A DNA stretch of 64,000 nt, from contig NZ_CP023777.1 in assembly GCF_002557795.1 (NCBI RefSeq), positions 1,814,001-1,878,000 on the forward strand, given 5' to 3'. Position 1 is the first letter of the stretch. Each line of letters opens with the position of its first letter. The notes under the pieces are model-generated. The model worked only from the letters and a program-made list of their open reading frames with translations. It did no database searches and was not told the origin of the DNA. Made by a program: the position numbers and the translations under genes. Positions 16,093 to 24,753 of this stretch are shown piece after piece. The DNA comes from Chitinophaga caeni (GTDB lineage Bacteria > Bacteroidota > Bacteroidia > Chitinophagales > Chitinophagaceae).

Positions 16093-17214
16093 TCAATCTT
16101 TTGCCGTTTGCAATGTAAACCCGAACGTGGATCCGATCTCCAGCTTACTACGCACGGTAATGTTTTGACCATGCGCTTCCACGATATGTTTCACGATGGC
16201 CAATCCTAATCCCGTACCGCCAATATCCCGGCTACGCGCCTTATCAGTTCTATAAAAACGTTCGAAAACCCTGGGTAGATGCTCCTCGGCCATACCGTGG
16301 CCATCATCGGAGATTTCAATTAAGACGGTTTTGTCATCGAGGTTATAGATGCTCGCGATGGTGCTACCATCTTGTTTACCGTATTTAATAGAATTGTCAA
16401 TCAGGTTAATTAAAACCTGCCTTATTTTTTCTTTATCAGCCCAAACCCGGATCGGTGCTTCGCAACCTTTTTTAATCTGGAACTTGATATTTTTCTGGTT
16501 TGCTTTGAGCGAAAGGGTATCAAAAACATCCTTGATAAGATCCTGGATAATAAAATCATCCGGCGCGACGGACATCTCACCGATTTCCAATTTGGATATT
16601 TCGTCCAGGTCATCTAAAAGCCTACAGAGCCGATCAATATTTTTGGTAGCATTTTTAAGGAACATCCTGTTGACACCGGGATCATCGATGGCGCCATCGA
16701 GCAAGGTGTGGATATACCCTTGAACCGCGAAGATGGGAGTTTTTAATTCGTGGGAAAGGTTCAGTAAAAATTCCTTTCTGAAAGCTTCATTTTTACGGAG
16801 ATTTTCCAACTCTTCCCTTTTCTGGCTGGCCCATTTTTCAACATCTTCGCTTACCTCCTCGATCGTTTTGGATGGAAGGATTTTCTTGTTAAAAAAATCT
16901 TCCCGTTTGGTCGCCTTCGTTTGGTAAATAAATTTATAGATCAATTTTATCTTTCTATAAATGAAATTTTGCAAGGTGTAAAGGTATAGATAATAAGATA
17001 CCAGGAACGTGACAATAAATGCGCCGAGTGCGAATTGCCATTTCTGTTCGATGATATATATACCGATAGCGCTTATTATTGAAAGGATCAGCGCTGTGAA
17101 ACCCGCTAATTTTTGCGGGCTAAGGTTTTTGGCTTTGAACATACTCCAAAGAGAATAATTTTTGTAATAATTGGAAATTAGTTCATTTTTCTTATTTGCC
17201 ATAAGTCGCTTCAA
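16093..17214 (-). CDS. phoR: PhoR-like sensor histidine kinase without a sensory domain
   Basis: The 373-residue kinase has two membrane helices (about residues 36-55 and 61-79) joined by only a few residues, so no periplasmic sensor is present. No PAS or GAF domain is recognisable between helix 2 and the kinase core. The HisKA box is FLLNLSHELKTP with the phosphorylated His155; the HATPase domain shows NLIDNSIKYG, DDGHGM and GGTGLGLAIVKHI. A response regulator gene lies 165 bp upstream on the same strand. The symbol is given from regulator type and phosphate-gene neighbourhood; input probably comes through protein partners such as a PhoU-like protein. Reasonable but unproven. Confidence 0.82.
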   Translation of the reverse strand: MKRLMANKKNELISNYYKNYSLWSMFKAKNLSPQKLAGFTALILSIISAIGIYIIEQKWQFALGAFIVTFLVSYYLYLYTLQNFIYRKIKLIYKFIYQTKATKREDFFNKKILPSKTIEEVSEDVEKWASQKREELENLRKNEAFRKEFLLNLSHELKTPIFAVQGYIHTLLDGAIDDPGVNRMFLKNATKNIDRLCRLLDDLDEISKLEIGEMSVAPDDFIIQDLIKDVFDTLSLKANQKNIKFQIKKGCEAPIRVWADKEKIRQVLINLIDNSIKYGKQDGSTIASIYNLDDKTVLIEISDDGHGMAEEHLPRVFERFYRTDKARSRDIGGTGLGLAIVKHIVEAHGQNITVRSKLEIGSTFGFTLQTAKD

Positions 17215-17379
17215 TTTTCATGCCGCCCGATTCCAAAAATGCCTATGGATTATAGAGGGAAGGGAATAGTAATAGCGTAAACAAAGCCCGGCGCTTATTG
17301 GGCTGAATAAGTGCCATGCCATTCAATATCGCCGGGAAAGTTTCCCTGCGAATTTTAATGAATTACCGAACCGGGGAGA

Positions 17380-18066
17380 TTACAATTCGAACTTGTAGCC
17401 GACACCTTTTACAGTGGTAATAAGATCCACACCAATTTTTTGGCGGATCTTACGGATGTGTACATCGATGGTACGATCTCCAACGATTACCTCCGTACCC
17501 CAAACTTGGTTTAAGATTTCGTTGCGCAAGAACACTCTTCCGGGTTTGGAAGCAAGTAATTGCAGCAACTCAAACTCTTTCTTGGCCAGGATAATTTCTT
17601 GTCCTTTGTAAGTAACTGTAAACTTTTCGCGGTCAATAATAAGGTCTCCCAGGTGCATTTGGGTTTCTTCCTGTTTATTCAACCTGCGGAAAAGTGCGTT
17701 AATACGGCTAACCAACAATTTTGGTTTGATGGGTTTTGCGATGTAATCATCGGCGCCCATGTTTAATCCTTCGATTTCGGATTTTTCATCATTTAATGCT
17801 GTTAGGAATAATACCATGGTATCTTTAAAATCCGGTATTCTCCTGATTTCCTTGCATGTATCAATCCCGTTTTTATTCGGCATCATGATATCAAGCATAA
17901 TCAAATCTGGTCGGAAGATTTTTGCTTTTTGCAAAGCTTCATCGCCGTCTTTGGCAGTAACGGTGTCGTATCCGGCGCTCTTCAAATTATAGCTAATAAT
18001 TTCCAAGATATCCGTTTCATCGTCTACCACCAGGATTTTCCCTGCAACAGCTTGATCCATCATCAT
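17380..18066 (-). CDS. phoB: PhoB-like OmpR-family response regulator
   Basis: The 228-residue protein has a receiver domain (about 10-125: acidic pair in VVDDE, phospho-acceptor Asp59 in LIMLDIMMP, Lys in IAKPIKP) and a C-terminal winged helix (about 135-228: EFELLQLLASKPGRVFLRNEIL, VGDRTIDVHIRKIRQKIG, GVGYKFEL). It pairs with the kinase immediately downstream. OmpR-family regulators of the PhoB/PhoP type bind tandem 11-bp direct repeats, which is exactly what is found in the promoters at 8.6-13.2 kb. Any of the first three Met codons could start the protein. Confidence 0.85.
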   Translation of the reverse strand: MMMDQAVAGKILVVDDETDILEIISYNLKSAGYDTVTAKDGDEALQKAKIFRPDLIMLDIMMPNKNGIDTCKEIRRIPDFKDTMVLFLTALNDEKSEIEGLNMGADDYIAKPIKPKLLVSRINALFRRLNKQEETQMHLGDLIIDREKFTVTYKGQEIILAKKEFELLQLLASKPGRVFLRNEILNQVWGTEVIVGDRTIDVHIRKIRQKIGVDLITTVKGVGYKFEL

Positions 18067-18095
18067 AATCTTTGAGATTTATATAAAAGACGGCA

Positions 18096-18103
18096 CAAAA
18101 TTA
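18096..18103 (-). promoter_or_regulatory. -7 promoter element of phoB-phoR
   Basis: The minus strand reads TAATTTTG, a full match, 29 bp upstream of the phoB start. Isolated repeat-like cores occur farther up (TTAATG 18121 and ATAACA 18132 on the plus strand, 11 bp apart; TTAACA and ATAATG on the minus strand, also 11 bp apart), but they are not in phase with this element, so autoregulation is only a possibility. Confidence 0.5.
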
Positions 18104-18304
18104 TACATCTAGACCCGTGATTAATGGAATGATAACATTATGAAATTGTTAATTTGGCCGTTTTGATTCCCGGATATTTATTATGAAATTACGAAATTGA
18201 AAGTATACGGTGATATTTCATGAAAATAATATGTATAATTAGATGATTATTACGTAGCCGTGGATCGTGATTCTCGGCTTACGGGGAGAATCATATTTTG
18301 GTCG

Positions 18305-18312
18305 TAAATTTG
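18305..18312 (+). promoter_or_regulatory. -7 promoter element of the large secreted protein gene
   Basis: TAAATTTG matches TAnnTTTG fully and lies 26 bp before the chosen ATG at 18339. It argues against the upstream in-frame start at 18267. Confidence 0.6.
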
Positions 18313-18338
18313 TATATAGACTGGAGAAATCATTGATA

Positions 18339-20531
18339 ATGAGAAAATTTTTACTGTTTGTCGTATTGGGAATGTTCTGTTGTAATGCAATTTTTGCTCA
18401 AAGTAACAACCTTCAAATCCCGATAGGTCGGCAAATCTTCCATGACAACATAGATAAGGAACAAGCTGCGGCAGAGAAATTCGATGGCAAGGCCGATAAA
18501 TTTGTAAAGGTTTCCGATGACAGGAACATCAATTTACAAGCCACCAACGCGATATTGAGCCAAGTAGATGCCTTGCAAAAGGAAATTGAACTGAATAATG
18601 ATCTCGATCACCGCCTGAAAGTTAAATATCTCACCGGAATTGCGGCTGTATTGAAAGATTACAACCAGAAAAGAAGCTATGGCAAGAATAACCCCGAGGA
18701 AATCGGGGCGGTTATCCAGGCATATGAAAATATGATGCATGCCGATATAGAAGGAAAATCTATATTGCCGTATATCAATAATTTGTCATTTGAAGGCGCG
18801 GAAAAGTTGGTCGAAGTTTTTAATGATAATCCCGGTTATACCGAAGCCCGGGGAATCTTATTCGGAAAATATGCCGACAAGAACCTCGAAACTATCATGC
18901 CCTTGGTAGGTAATTACCTCGATTACCCCGTGACGCAAGAAATTATTGCCAAAGTGGCCCGTGTCTATCCCAACCAGGTATTGACCTATGCTACTTCTTA
19001 CACCCCCACGGCCAGCGCTATCAGGAAAAATCCGGATCCCTTGGTGCAGCAGATCGTACAGATTGGTCGCTCCAGTCAATCGACCAAGATTTTACCTTTT
19101 ATCGACCTGTTGTTGGATGGCTCCACCACCATATCGGAATTGGAAAAGGAAGTGGCCGACGATGATCATTATTATAAATTAATGGTCAAGTCACTCATCG
19201 AACTGAATAAGAAGAAAGCAGCGGGTCAGCAATTGTTAGGCATTAAGCCGATGAATGAAAACCTGAAGGCGAAGTCTTTAAAATATATCAGGAATGTAAA
19301 TGATTTACATGAGGAAGGTGCGAATGTGCGTTTCGCGATCGTGAAGAACTTTACACCGGAAGAATTGTATTACCTGATCATCAACGGCCAGGAAGAGTTA
19401 TATACCTCCAGTTACACCAATCATTCCGGCGCAGGGTTTTATGACCAGATGATGTCGAGGATGAAGCCTCCGCGTGGAGACAGTTTGCTGATGTTGGTCA
19501 GCTTTGACAGGTTTAAGAAATTCCTAGCCATGGCGGCGGGTTTTAATACGTTGGATAACTTCCTTAAGTCCATGGAGCCTGCAAATTCCAGCTATCTCAT
19601 GAGAAAATTCGTAAGTAGTCTTGAAAAAACCGAGGACTTGGAAGATGCGGTAGATGTGGCAAACTCTTTCGGAAGTATCCGTGATCCCAAATTGTTGGAT
19701 TTCTTAAGAAACGAAGTACGCATTAATTACAACTTCGTCAGGAAAAAAGGAGATAAAAGGGGAGAGGTGATTTATTCATTGCTCGGTAGTTTGTTCGCAC
19801 ATGACGATAAGAATAACGATTCTACCTGGGCGAGCCAGATGGCGCAAAAACTGCACCTCCCACCGATCAACCACGTGAATTTTACCGATCTGCAAAGCGA
19901 CAGCGGCATGGTGTACCAGCAGGTGTTTTTCTATGGAGATAAAGATGGGCAGGATTCTTATGCTAGTTTCTTAGGCAACTTCCCCCGTAGCGAATGGAAT
20001 ATTAGCAAGAATAATTATTGGGTTACCATAACATCCACAAAAGGTAAGCCTATTACTGTTTTTGCGAATCTTCCGATCGATGAACCGGAGGATAAAACAG
20101 CTATTGAAAAGTTGGGCGAATACCTGGAAGAGAAAGATATTCACCCGACTGTATTCATACACCGTGGGCACAGTTACCATGTGAATACTACCTTGGACAA
20201 TTTACAAAGTACGGCAAAGATCGTGGTATTAGGTTCATGTGGAGGTTACCACAACTTGGCTACCGTGCTTGAAAAATCACCTGAAGCACATATCATTTCG
20301 TCCAAGCAAGTAGGAACCCGCTTTGTGAATGAACCGATTATCCGCAATTTGGAAGAAACCTTGAGAGGGGGAAATAATGTTGATTGGATCAAGATGTGGA
20401 GCAGCCTAGGGGCTAAATTTGCCGGTGATGGCAGAAATAAGCAGTTGTTTGATGATTATGTACCTCCACATAAAAATTTAGGGGCGATATTTATCAAGGC
20501 ATATAAACAGATTATGAAATCTGACAGATAG
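18339..20531 (+). CDS. Secreted 730-residue protein of unknown function with a possible clan CD-like His/Cys pair
   Basis: The start is the ATG at 18339 (signal peptide MRKFLLFVVLGMFCCNAIFAQ), supported by the -7 element at 18305. Residues about 25-560 are helical and repetitive in feel (many Leu-rich helices, for example NLETIMPLVGNYL and KILPFIDLLLDG), like HEAT-type scaffolds. The C-terminal part has beta strands followed by polar turns: HPTVFIHRGHSYH with His608 after a hydrophobic strand, and KIVVLGSCGGYHN with Cys634 after the next. A His then a Cys, each ending a hydrophobic strand, 26 residues apart, is the arrangement of clan CD cysteine peptidases. No family name is assigned; catalytic function is a hypothesis. 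Confidence 0.75.
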   Translation: MRKFLLFVVLGMFCCNAIFAQSNNLQIPIGRQIFHDNIDKEQAAAEKFDGKADKFVKVSDDRNINLQATNAILSQVDALQKEIELNNDLDHRLKVKYLTGIAAVLKDYNQKRSYGKNNPEEIGAVIQAYENMMHADIEGKSILPYINNLSFEGAEKLVEVFNDNPGYTEARGILFGKYADKNLETIMPLVGNYLDYPVTQEIIAKVARVYPNQVLTYATSYTPTASAIRKNPDPLVQQIVQIGRSSQSTKILPFIDLLLDGSTTISELEKEVADDDHYYKLMVKSLIELNKKKAAGQQLLGIKPMNENLKAKSLKYIRNVNDLHEEGANVRFAIVKNFTPEELYYLIINGQEELYTSSYTNHSGAGFYDQMMSRMKPPRGDSLLMLVSFDRFKKFLAMAAGFNTLDNFLKSMEPANSSYLMRKFVSSLEKTEDLEDAVDVANSFGSIRDPKLLDFLRNEVRINYNFVRKKGDKRGEVIYSLLGSLFAHDDKNNDSTWASQMAQKLHLPPINHVNFTDLQSDSGMVYQQVFFYGDKDGQDSYASFLGNFPRSEWNISKNNYWVTITSTKGKPITVFANLPIDEPEDKTAIEKLGEYLEEKDIHPTVFIHRGHSYHVNTTLDNLQSTAKIVVLGSCGGYHNLATVLEKSPEAHIISSKQVGTRFVNEPIIRNLEETLRGGNNVDWIKMWSSLGAKFAGDGRNKQLFDDYVPPHKNLGAIFIKAYKQIMKSDR

Positions 20532-20618
20532 CAGTGGATCTGATAGCAGTGGCTCGCGAGCCACTGCCGCAACAGCCACTGCCGCAACAGCCACTGCCGC
20601 AACAGCCACTGCCACAAC
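20527..20618. repeat. Palindrome-centred repeat element, copy 1
   Basis: The element overlaps the stop codon of the preceding gene. Two copies of GATAGCAGTGG (20527 and 20542) run into a perfect 22-bp palindrome (20546-20567) with the core GGCTCGCGAGCC. Then come four 15-bp copies of AGCCACTGCCGCAAC (20559-20618; the fourth with one change). The right array repeats the right arm of the palindrome. A related element lies at 50285-50381. Confidence 0.85.
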
Positions 20619-20676
20619 CAGAATCTTAAAAAAAAATATTAGGTTTGTAGATATTTGGAAGAGAAAATAGGTCGAA

Positions 20677-22440
20677 TTGGAAAACACAGCAGCCAAGAAA
20701 GTATTTAATTTTAGCCTGTTAAATAGGGTATTTACATTTGCAAGACCATACCGGAAATCATTCATCTTATCGATGTTTTTGACCGTAGTTTTGGCTGTAA
20801 TTTCCCCGCTGCGCCCCTACCTGATCCAATTAACCGTTGATAAATACATCGCCAATGCGATGGTGCAGATGATCGTTACGATCACGATCGTGCAAATTGT
20901 TTTATTGTTATTGGAAACCGTTGTAAGGTTTTCGTTTACTTATCTCACCAACTGGCTAGGGCAATCGGTGATTAAAGATCTCCGGGTGACCGTCTTCAAA
21001 AAGGTGATCCATCTCAATTTATCATTCTTCGACAAGACCCCCATCGGTACATTAACAACTAGAACCATCAACGACATTGAAGCGATTAACGATATCTTCT
21101 CCGAAGGTATTATTTCGATCGTTGCGGATGTTTTGATGATTCTAGCGATACTGGGAGTGATGTTTGCACAAGATTGGCGACTTACGCTTGTTAGCTTGTC
21201 TCCCTTCCCGGTATTGATCTTGGCAACATATTGGTTCAAGGAAAGTGTAAATAAATCCTTTCACAGGGTACGGAATGCTGTATCGGCCTTGAATGCTTTC
21301 GTGCAGGAGCATATCACCGGGATGGTGGTTGTGCAGGCATTTGCAGCCGAGAAAAGGGAAAACGAAAAGTTCCGCAACATTAACCGGGATCATAGGAAGG
21401 CTAATGTGGATGCCATTTTTGCGTACTCAATATTCTTCCCCGTCGTGGAAATTATCTTGGCCACTTCGCTGGGGCTAATGGTTTGGTACGGCGCCAACAA
21501 GGTATTGAATTATGAAGTAACGCAAGGGGTGATGATTGCATTTATCATGTACCTCAATATGTTATTCAGGCCCTTAAGGATCTTGGCAGATAAATTTAAT
21601 ACGCTGCAAATGGGGATGGTAGCAAGTGAGAGAGTTTTCAAACTGCTGGATAGCAATGACTATATAGATGATAAAGGGAAAGTTGGCGGTGAAGGCATGA
21701 AAGGTGATATCAAGTTTGAGGATGTTAGCTTCTCGTACGTTCCTGACCGGTATGTACTAAAAAATATCAGTTTCCATGCAAAGCCCGGTCAAACGATCGC
21801 TATCGTGGGACATACAGGTTCCGGCAAGACTACCATTATCAGCATCTTGAACCGGTTATATGATATCCAGAAAGGTACCATCAAGATAGATGATGTTCCG
21901 CTGCCGGATTATAAACTGGATGCGGTTCGTGGAAAGATCGGGGTCGTGTTGCAGGATGTATTCTTGTTTGCCGGCTCCATATATGAAAATATCACCCTGC
22001 GTAATGAAGCCATTTCGAGGGAGCAGGTTGAAGAAGCTGCCAGGCTGATCGGTATGCATGATTTCATTATGCAATTACCCGGAGGCTATGACTACCCCGT
22101 AATGGAACGTGGTACGACTTTGTCACTTGGGCAAAGGCAATTGATTTCATTTGTTAGGGCCCTGTTGTACGACCCGGCCATCCTGGTGTTAGACGAAGCA
22201 ACTTCATCAGTCGATACGGAATCGGAATTATTGATACAACAGGCGATCGACAAGTTAATTTCTGATCGTACGGCGATTGTTATCGCGCACAGGCTTTCCA
22301 CTATTAGTAAGGCCGACCAGATCATCGTGCTGGATAAAGGAGAAATCCGCGAGATGGGGAATCACGAGGAATTATTAAAGAAAGAAGGATATTATTATAA
22401 ATTATATACAATGCAATTCAAGAAGGAAGGGGCGGTTTAA
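20677..22440 (+). CDS. MsbA-like ABC exporter (fused membrane and ATPase domains)
   Basis: The 587-residue half-transporter starts at a TTG (20677); the next in-frame Met would remove the elbow helix FNFSLLNRVFTFARPYR, so TTG is preferred. Six membrane helices occupy about residues 28-310. The nucleotide-binding domain (about 345-580) has Walker A GHTGSGKTT, signature LSLGQRQ, Walker B ILVLDEATSS and the switch IAHRLST. Homodimeric exporters of this type flip lipids, LPS precursors or drugs. Nothing nearby fixes the substrate. It is preceded by the repeat element and an A-rich stretch. Confidence 0.9.
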   Translation: MENTAAKKVFNFSLLNRVFTFARPYRKSFILSMFLTVVLAVISPLRPYLIQLTVDKYIANAMVQMIVTITIVQIVLLLLETVVRFSFTYLTNWLGQSVIKDLRVTVFKKVIHLNLSFFDKTPIGTLTTRTINDIEAINDIFSEGIISIVADVLMILAILGVMFAQDWRLTLVSLSPFPVLILATYWFKESVNKSFHRVRNAVSALNAFVQEHITGMVVVQAFAAEKRENEKFRNINRDHRKANVDAIFAYSIFFPVVEIILATSLGLMVWYGANKVLNYEVTQGVMIAFIMYLNMLFRPLRILADKFNTLQMGMVASERVFKLLDSNDYIDDKGKVGGEGMKGDIKFEDVSFSYVPDRYVLKNISFHAKPGQTIAIVGHTGSGKTTIISILNRLYDIQKGTIKIDDVPLPDYKLDAVRGKIGVVLQDVFLFAGSIYENITLRNEAISREQVEEAARLIGMHDFIMQLPGGYDYPVMERGTTLSLGQRQLISFVRALLYDPAILVLDEATSSVDTESELLIQQAIDKLISDRTAIVIAHRLSTISKADQIIVLDKGEIREMGNHEELLKKEGYYYKLYTMQFKKEGAV

Positions 22441-22595
22441 CGGGACAGATAATTTATATGATTTTTATCAGTTTAACACGCTGGATTTATAGATAATTAA
22501 CCCATATAAGCCATTGTTTCACAATAGCTTCCCAATATTTTAATATTCCAAACTATATTTTTGGATTACGGGCTTCGTTTTGATGTAAAATCTAC

Positions 22596-22603
22596 TATCT
22601 TTG
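22596..22603 (+). promoter_or_regulatory. -7 promoter element of the atp operon
   Basis: TATCTTTG matches TAnnTTTG fully, 19 bp upstream of the GTG start of atpB. No -33 TTG at normal spacing was found. Confidence 0.6.
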
Positions 22604-22622
22604 CGCAAAATTTCAGAAAGCG

Positions 22623-23783
22623 GTGATTTCTTTTAGACAGATCAAAATTAGCCTAGTAGCAATCTTCACAGCGTTGAGCATGGTGATTTTCAACAATCCT
22701 GTAAATGCACAACACGGGGAAGCGCATGCTGCTATGGAAGAAGCACAACATGGTGAAGCTCAACATGAAGAAGCGAAAAAAGGATTCGATGCAAAAGAAG
22801 TAATCCTGGGTCACGTGAAAGATGCTCATGACTGGCACTTGTTCAGTTTTGGCGAAACGCACGTAACTGTTCCTTTACCGGTGATTATATATAACCCGGA
22901 AAGAGGCGTTTCTGTGTTTTCTTCATCAAAATTCCATCATGGTCATGAAGCTCATGATGGCTATCGTATTGTAAACCAGCATTATATCCATGAAAACCAC
23001 TTGGATGAAGCCGGTTTGATGGATGGTAGCATTATCGAAGTAAACGAAGCCGGGTTACCAACCGGTGCTAAGATTTACGATTTGTCCTTGACGAAGAACA
23101 TCACTTCTATGCTGATCGCGGCAATCTTGTTAGTGTTGTTAATGATGAGTGTTGCGAATGCGTACAAGAAAAGGGGAGCCAAGCAAGCACCTAAAGGTTT
23201 CCAAAGCCTGATGGAGCCGGTGATTATTTTCATCCGCGATGAAGTGGTAAAGCCGAATATTCCCGGTAAACACTACGAGCGTTATGTGCCGTTTATCTTA
23301 ACAATTTTCTTCTTTATATTAATCAATAACTTGTTGGGCTTGTTACCGGGTTCTGCCAACGTAACAGGTAACCTTGCAGTAACAGCAGCTTTGGCGATTA
23401 TCAGTTTCATCGCTATCCTGTTTAGCTCTAACAAGCATTTCTGGGCGCATATCTTTAACCCGCCGGTACCGGTTGGTGTTAAATTCATCTTGGCGCCTGT
23501 AGAGTTGATCGGTGTATTTACGAAGCCGGTATCCTTGATGATCAGGTTGTTTGCCAATATCTTGGCAGGTCACATTATCATCTTGAGTATCATTTCCTTG
23601 GTATTCATCTTCGGTGGGTTAAATAAGGCAGCGGGTTACGGTTTCTTACCAATAACCATCATTTTCAACATCGTGATGATGTTGTTGGAATTGTTGGTAG
23701 CCTTCATCCAGGCTTTCATCTTTGCAAATCTGACCGCGGTATTTATCGGCCAGGCGATGGAAGGGCATGATGCTCATCACTAA
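22623..23783 (+). CDS. atpB: ATP synthase F0 subunit a, with His-rich N-terminal extension
   Basis: The 386-residue protein starts at a GTG. A signal-like helix (about 8-29, ending NNPVNAQ) is followed by a periplasmic extension of about 120 residues containing roughly fifteen His. The classic a-subunit core then begins near residue 160, with the proton-channel Arg in LMIRLFANILAGHI near 310 and a final amphipathic helix AFIQAFIFANLTAVFIGQAM. E. coli subunit a has about 270 residues. It forms the proton half-channels against the c-ring and is the first gene of the atp operon. No atpI precedes it. Confidence 0.95.
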   Translation: MISFRQIKISLVAIFTALSMVIFNNPVNAQHGEAHAAMEEAQHGEAQHEEAKKGFDAKEVILGHVKDAHDWHLFSFGETHVTVPLPVIIYNPERGVSVFSSSKFHHGHEAHDGYRIVNQHYIHENHLDEAGLMDGSIIEVNEAGLPTGAKIYDLSLTKNITSMLIAAILLVLLMMSVANAYKKRGAKQAPKGFQSLMEPVIIFIRDEVVKPNIPGKHYERYVPFILTIFFFILINNLLGLLPGSANVTGNLAVTAALAIISFIAILFSSNKHFWAHIFNPPVPVGVKFILAPVELIGVFTKPVSLMIRLFANILAGHIIILSIISLVFIFGGLNKAAGYGFLPITIIFNIVMMLLELLVAFIQAFIFANLTAVFIGQAMEGHDAHH

Positions 23784-23802
23784 TGAAACGTATCATGAGT
23801 AA

Positions 23803-24114
<312 letters not shown>

Positions 24115-24124
24115 TAACAAATTC

Positions 24125-24163
24125 TTTACTGCACCCGGAGCACAGGGCAAAAGGTGCAGTAAA
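24125..24163 (+). other. Strong intercistronic hairpin between atpE and atpF
   Basis: The arms TTTACTGCACC (24125-24135) and GGTGCAGTAAA (24153-24163) form a perfect 11-bp stem with a 17-base loop. It is not followed by a T-run, so it is more likely an RNA-stability or processing element than a terminator. Confidence 0.65.
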
Positions 24164-24206
24164 CTTCTTTTGAAACCATTCAAAATATCAATATAAATAA
24201 AGCATT

Positions 24207-24701
24207 ATGGATCTGTTGAATCCCGCGTTAGGCTTATTTACAATCTCGTTTTTGATTTTCGTGATCGTTTTCCTGATCTTGAAAAAATTTGCCTGGAAAC
24301 CAATCTTAGGCGCTTTGAAAGAAAGGGAAACTTCTATCGCCGAATCTATCGCTTCTGCTGAAAGGGTTAAAGAAGAGATGGCTCAAATGAAGGCAGAGCA
24401 TGAACACGTGCTTGCTGAAGCGAAAGCTGAAAGAAGTCAAATCCTGAAAGAAGCTAAAGAGGCGAAAGATCAAATCATTTCCGAAGCTAAGAGCCAGGCT
24501 CAAACTGAAGCTAAGAAAATCATCGGGGAAGCTTATGCCGCTATCGAAAACCAAAAGATGGCTGCATTGACCGATGTGAAAAATCAAGTGGGTAACCTCG
24601 TGTTGGAAGTAGCTGAAAAGGTTTTAAGAAAAGAATTGTCTTCTAAAGGAGCCCAGGAAGATTATATCAAAACATTAGCGGAAGAAATTAAATTGAACTA
24701 A
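24207..24701 (+). CDS. atpF: ATP synthase F0 subunit b
   Basis: The 164-residue protein has one N-terminal membrane helix (about 8-26, LFTISFLIFVIVFLIL) and a long charged coiled coil (about 30-150, rich in Glu, Lys, Ala), the standard peripheral-stalk layout. It links subunit a to delta and alpha. Size and operon position are typical. Confidence 0.94.
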   Translation: MDLLNPALGLFTISFLIFVIVFLILKKFAWKPILGALKERETSIAESIASAERVKEEMAQMKAEHEHVLAEAKAERSQILKEAKEAKDQIISEAKSQAQTEAKKIIGEAYAAIENQKMAALTDVKNQVGNLVLEVAEKVLRKELSSKGAQEDYIKTLAEEIKLN

Positions 24702-24753
24702 GCTGGTTTTCTTGTACATGCAAGTAAACCGCTCAAAGTAATTATACATCATC

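Noticed and set aside
18121..18152. Pho-box-like hexamers upstream of phoB (TTAATG/ATAACA plus; TTAACA/ATAATG minus, each 11 bp apart)
   Set aside because: Only two cores per strand and neither pair is in phase with the phoB -7 element, so autoregulation is not claimed.
20559..20618. Four direct repeats as a possible CRISPR array
   Set aside because: The 15-bp units are directly adjacent with no spacers, and no cas gene is nearby.
20478..20765. Minus-strand 95-residue frame rich in Val-Ala repeats across 20.5-20.8 kb
   Set aside because: It is a by-product of the 15-bp tandem repeat, whose period is a multiple of three; it overlaps two plus-strand genes and has no promoter.
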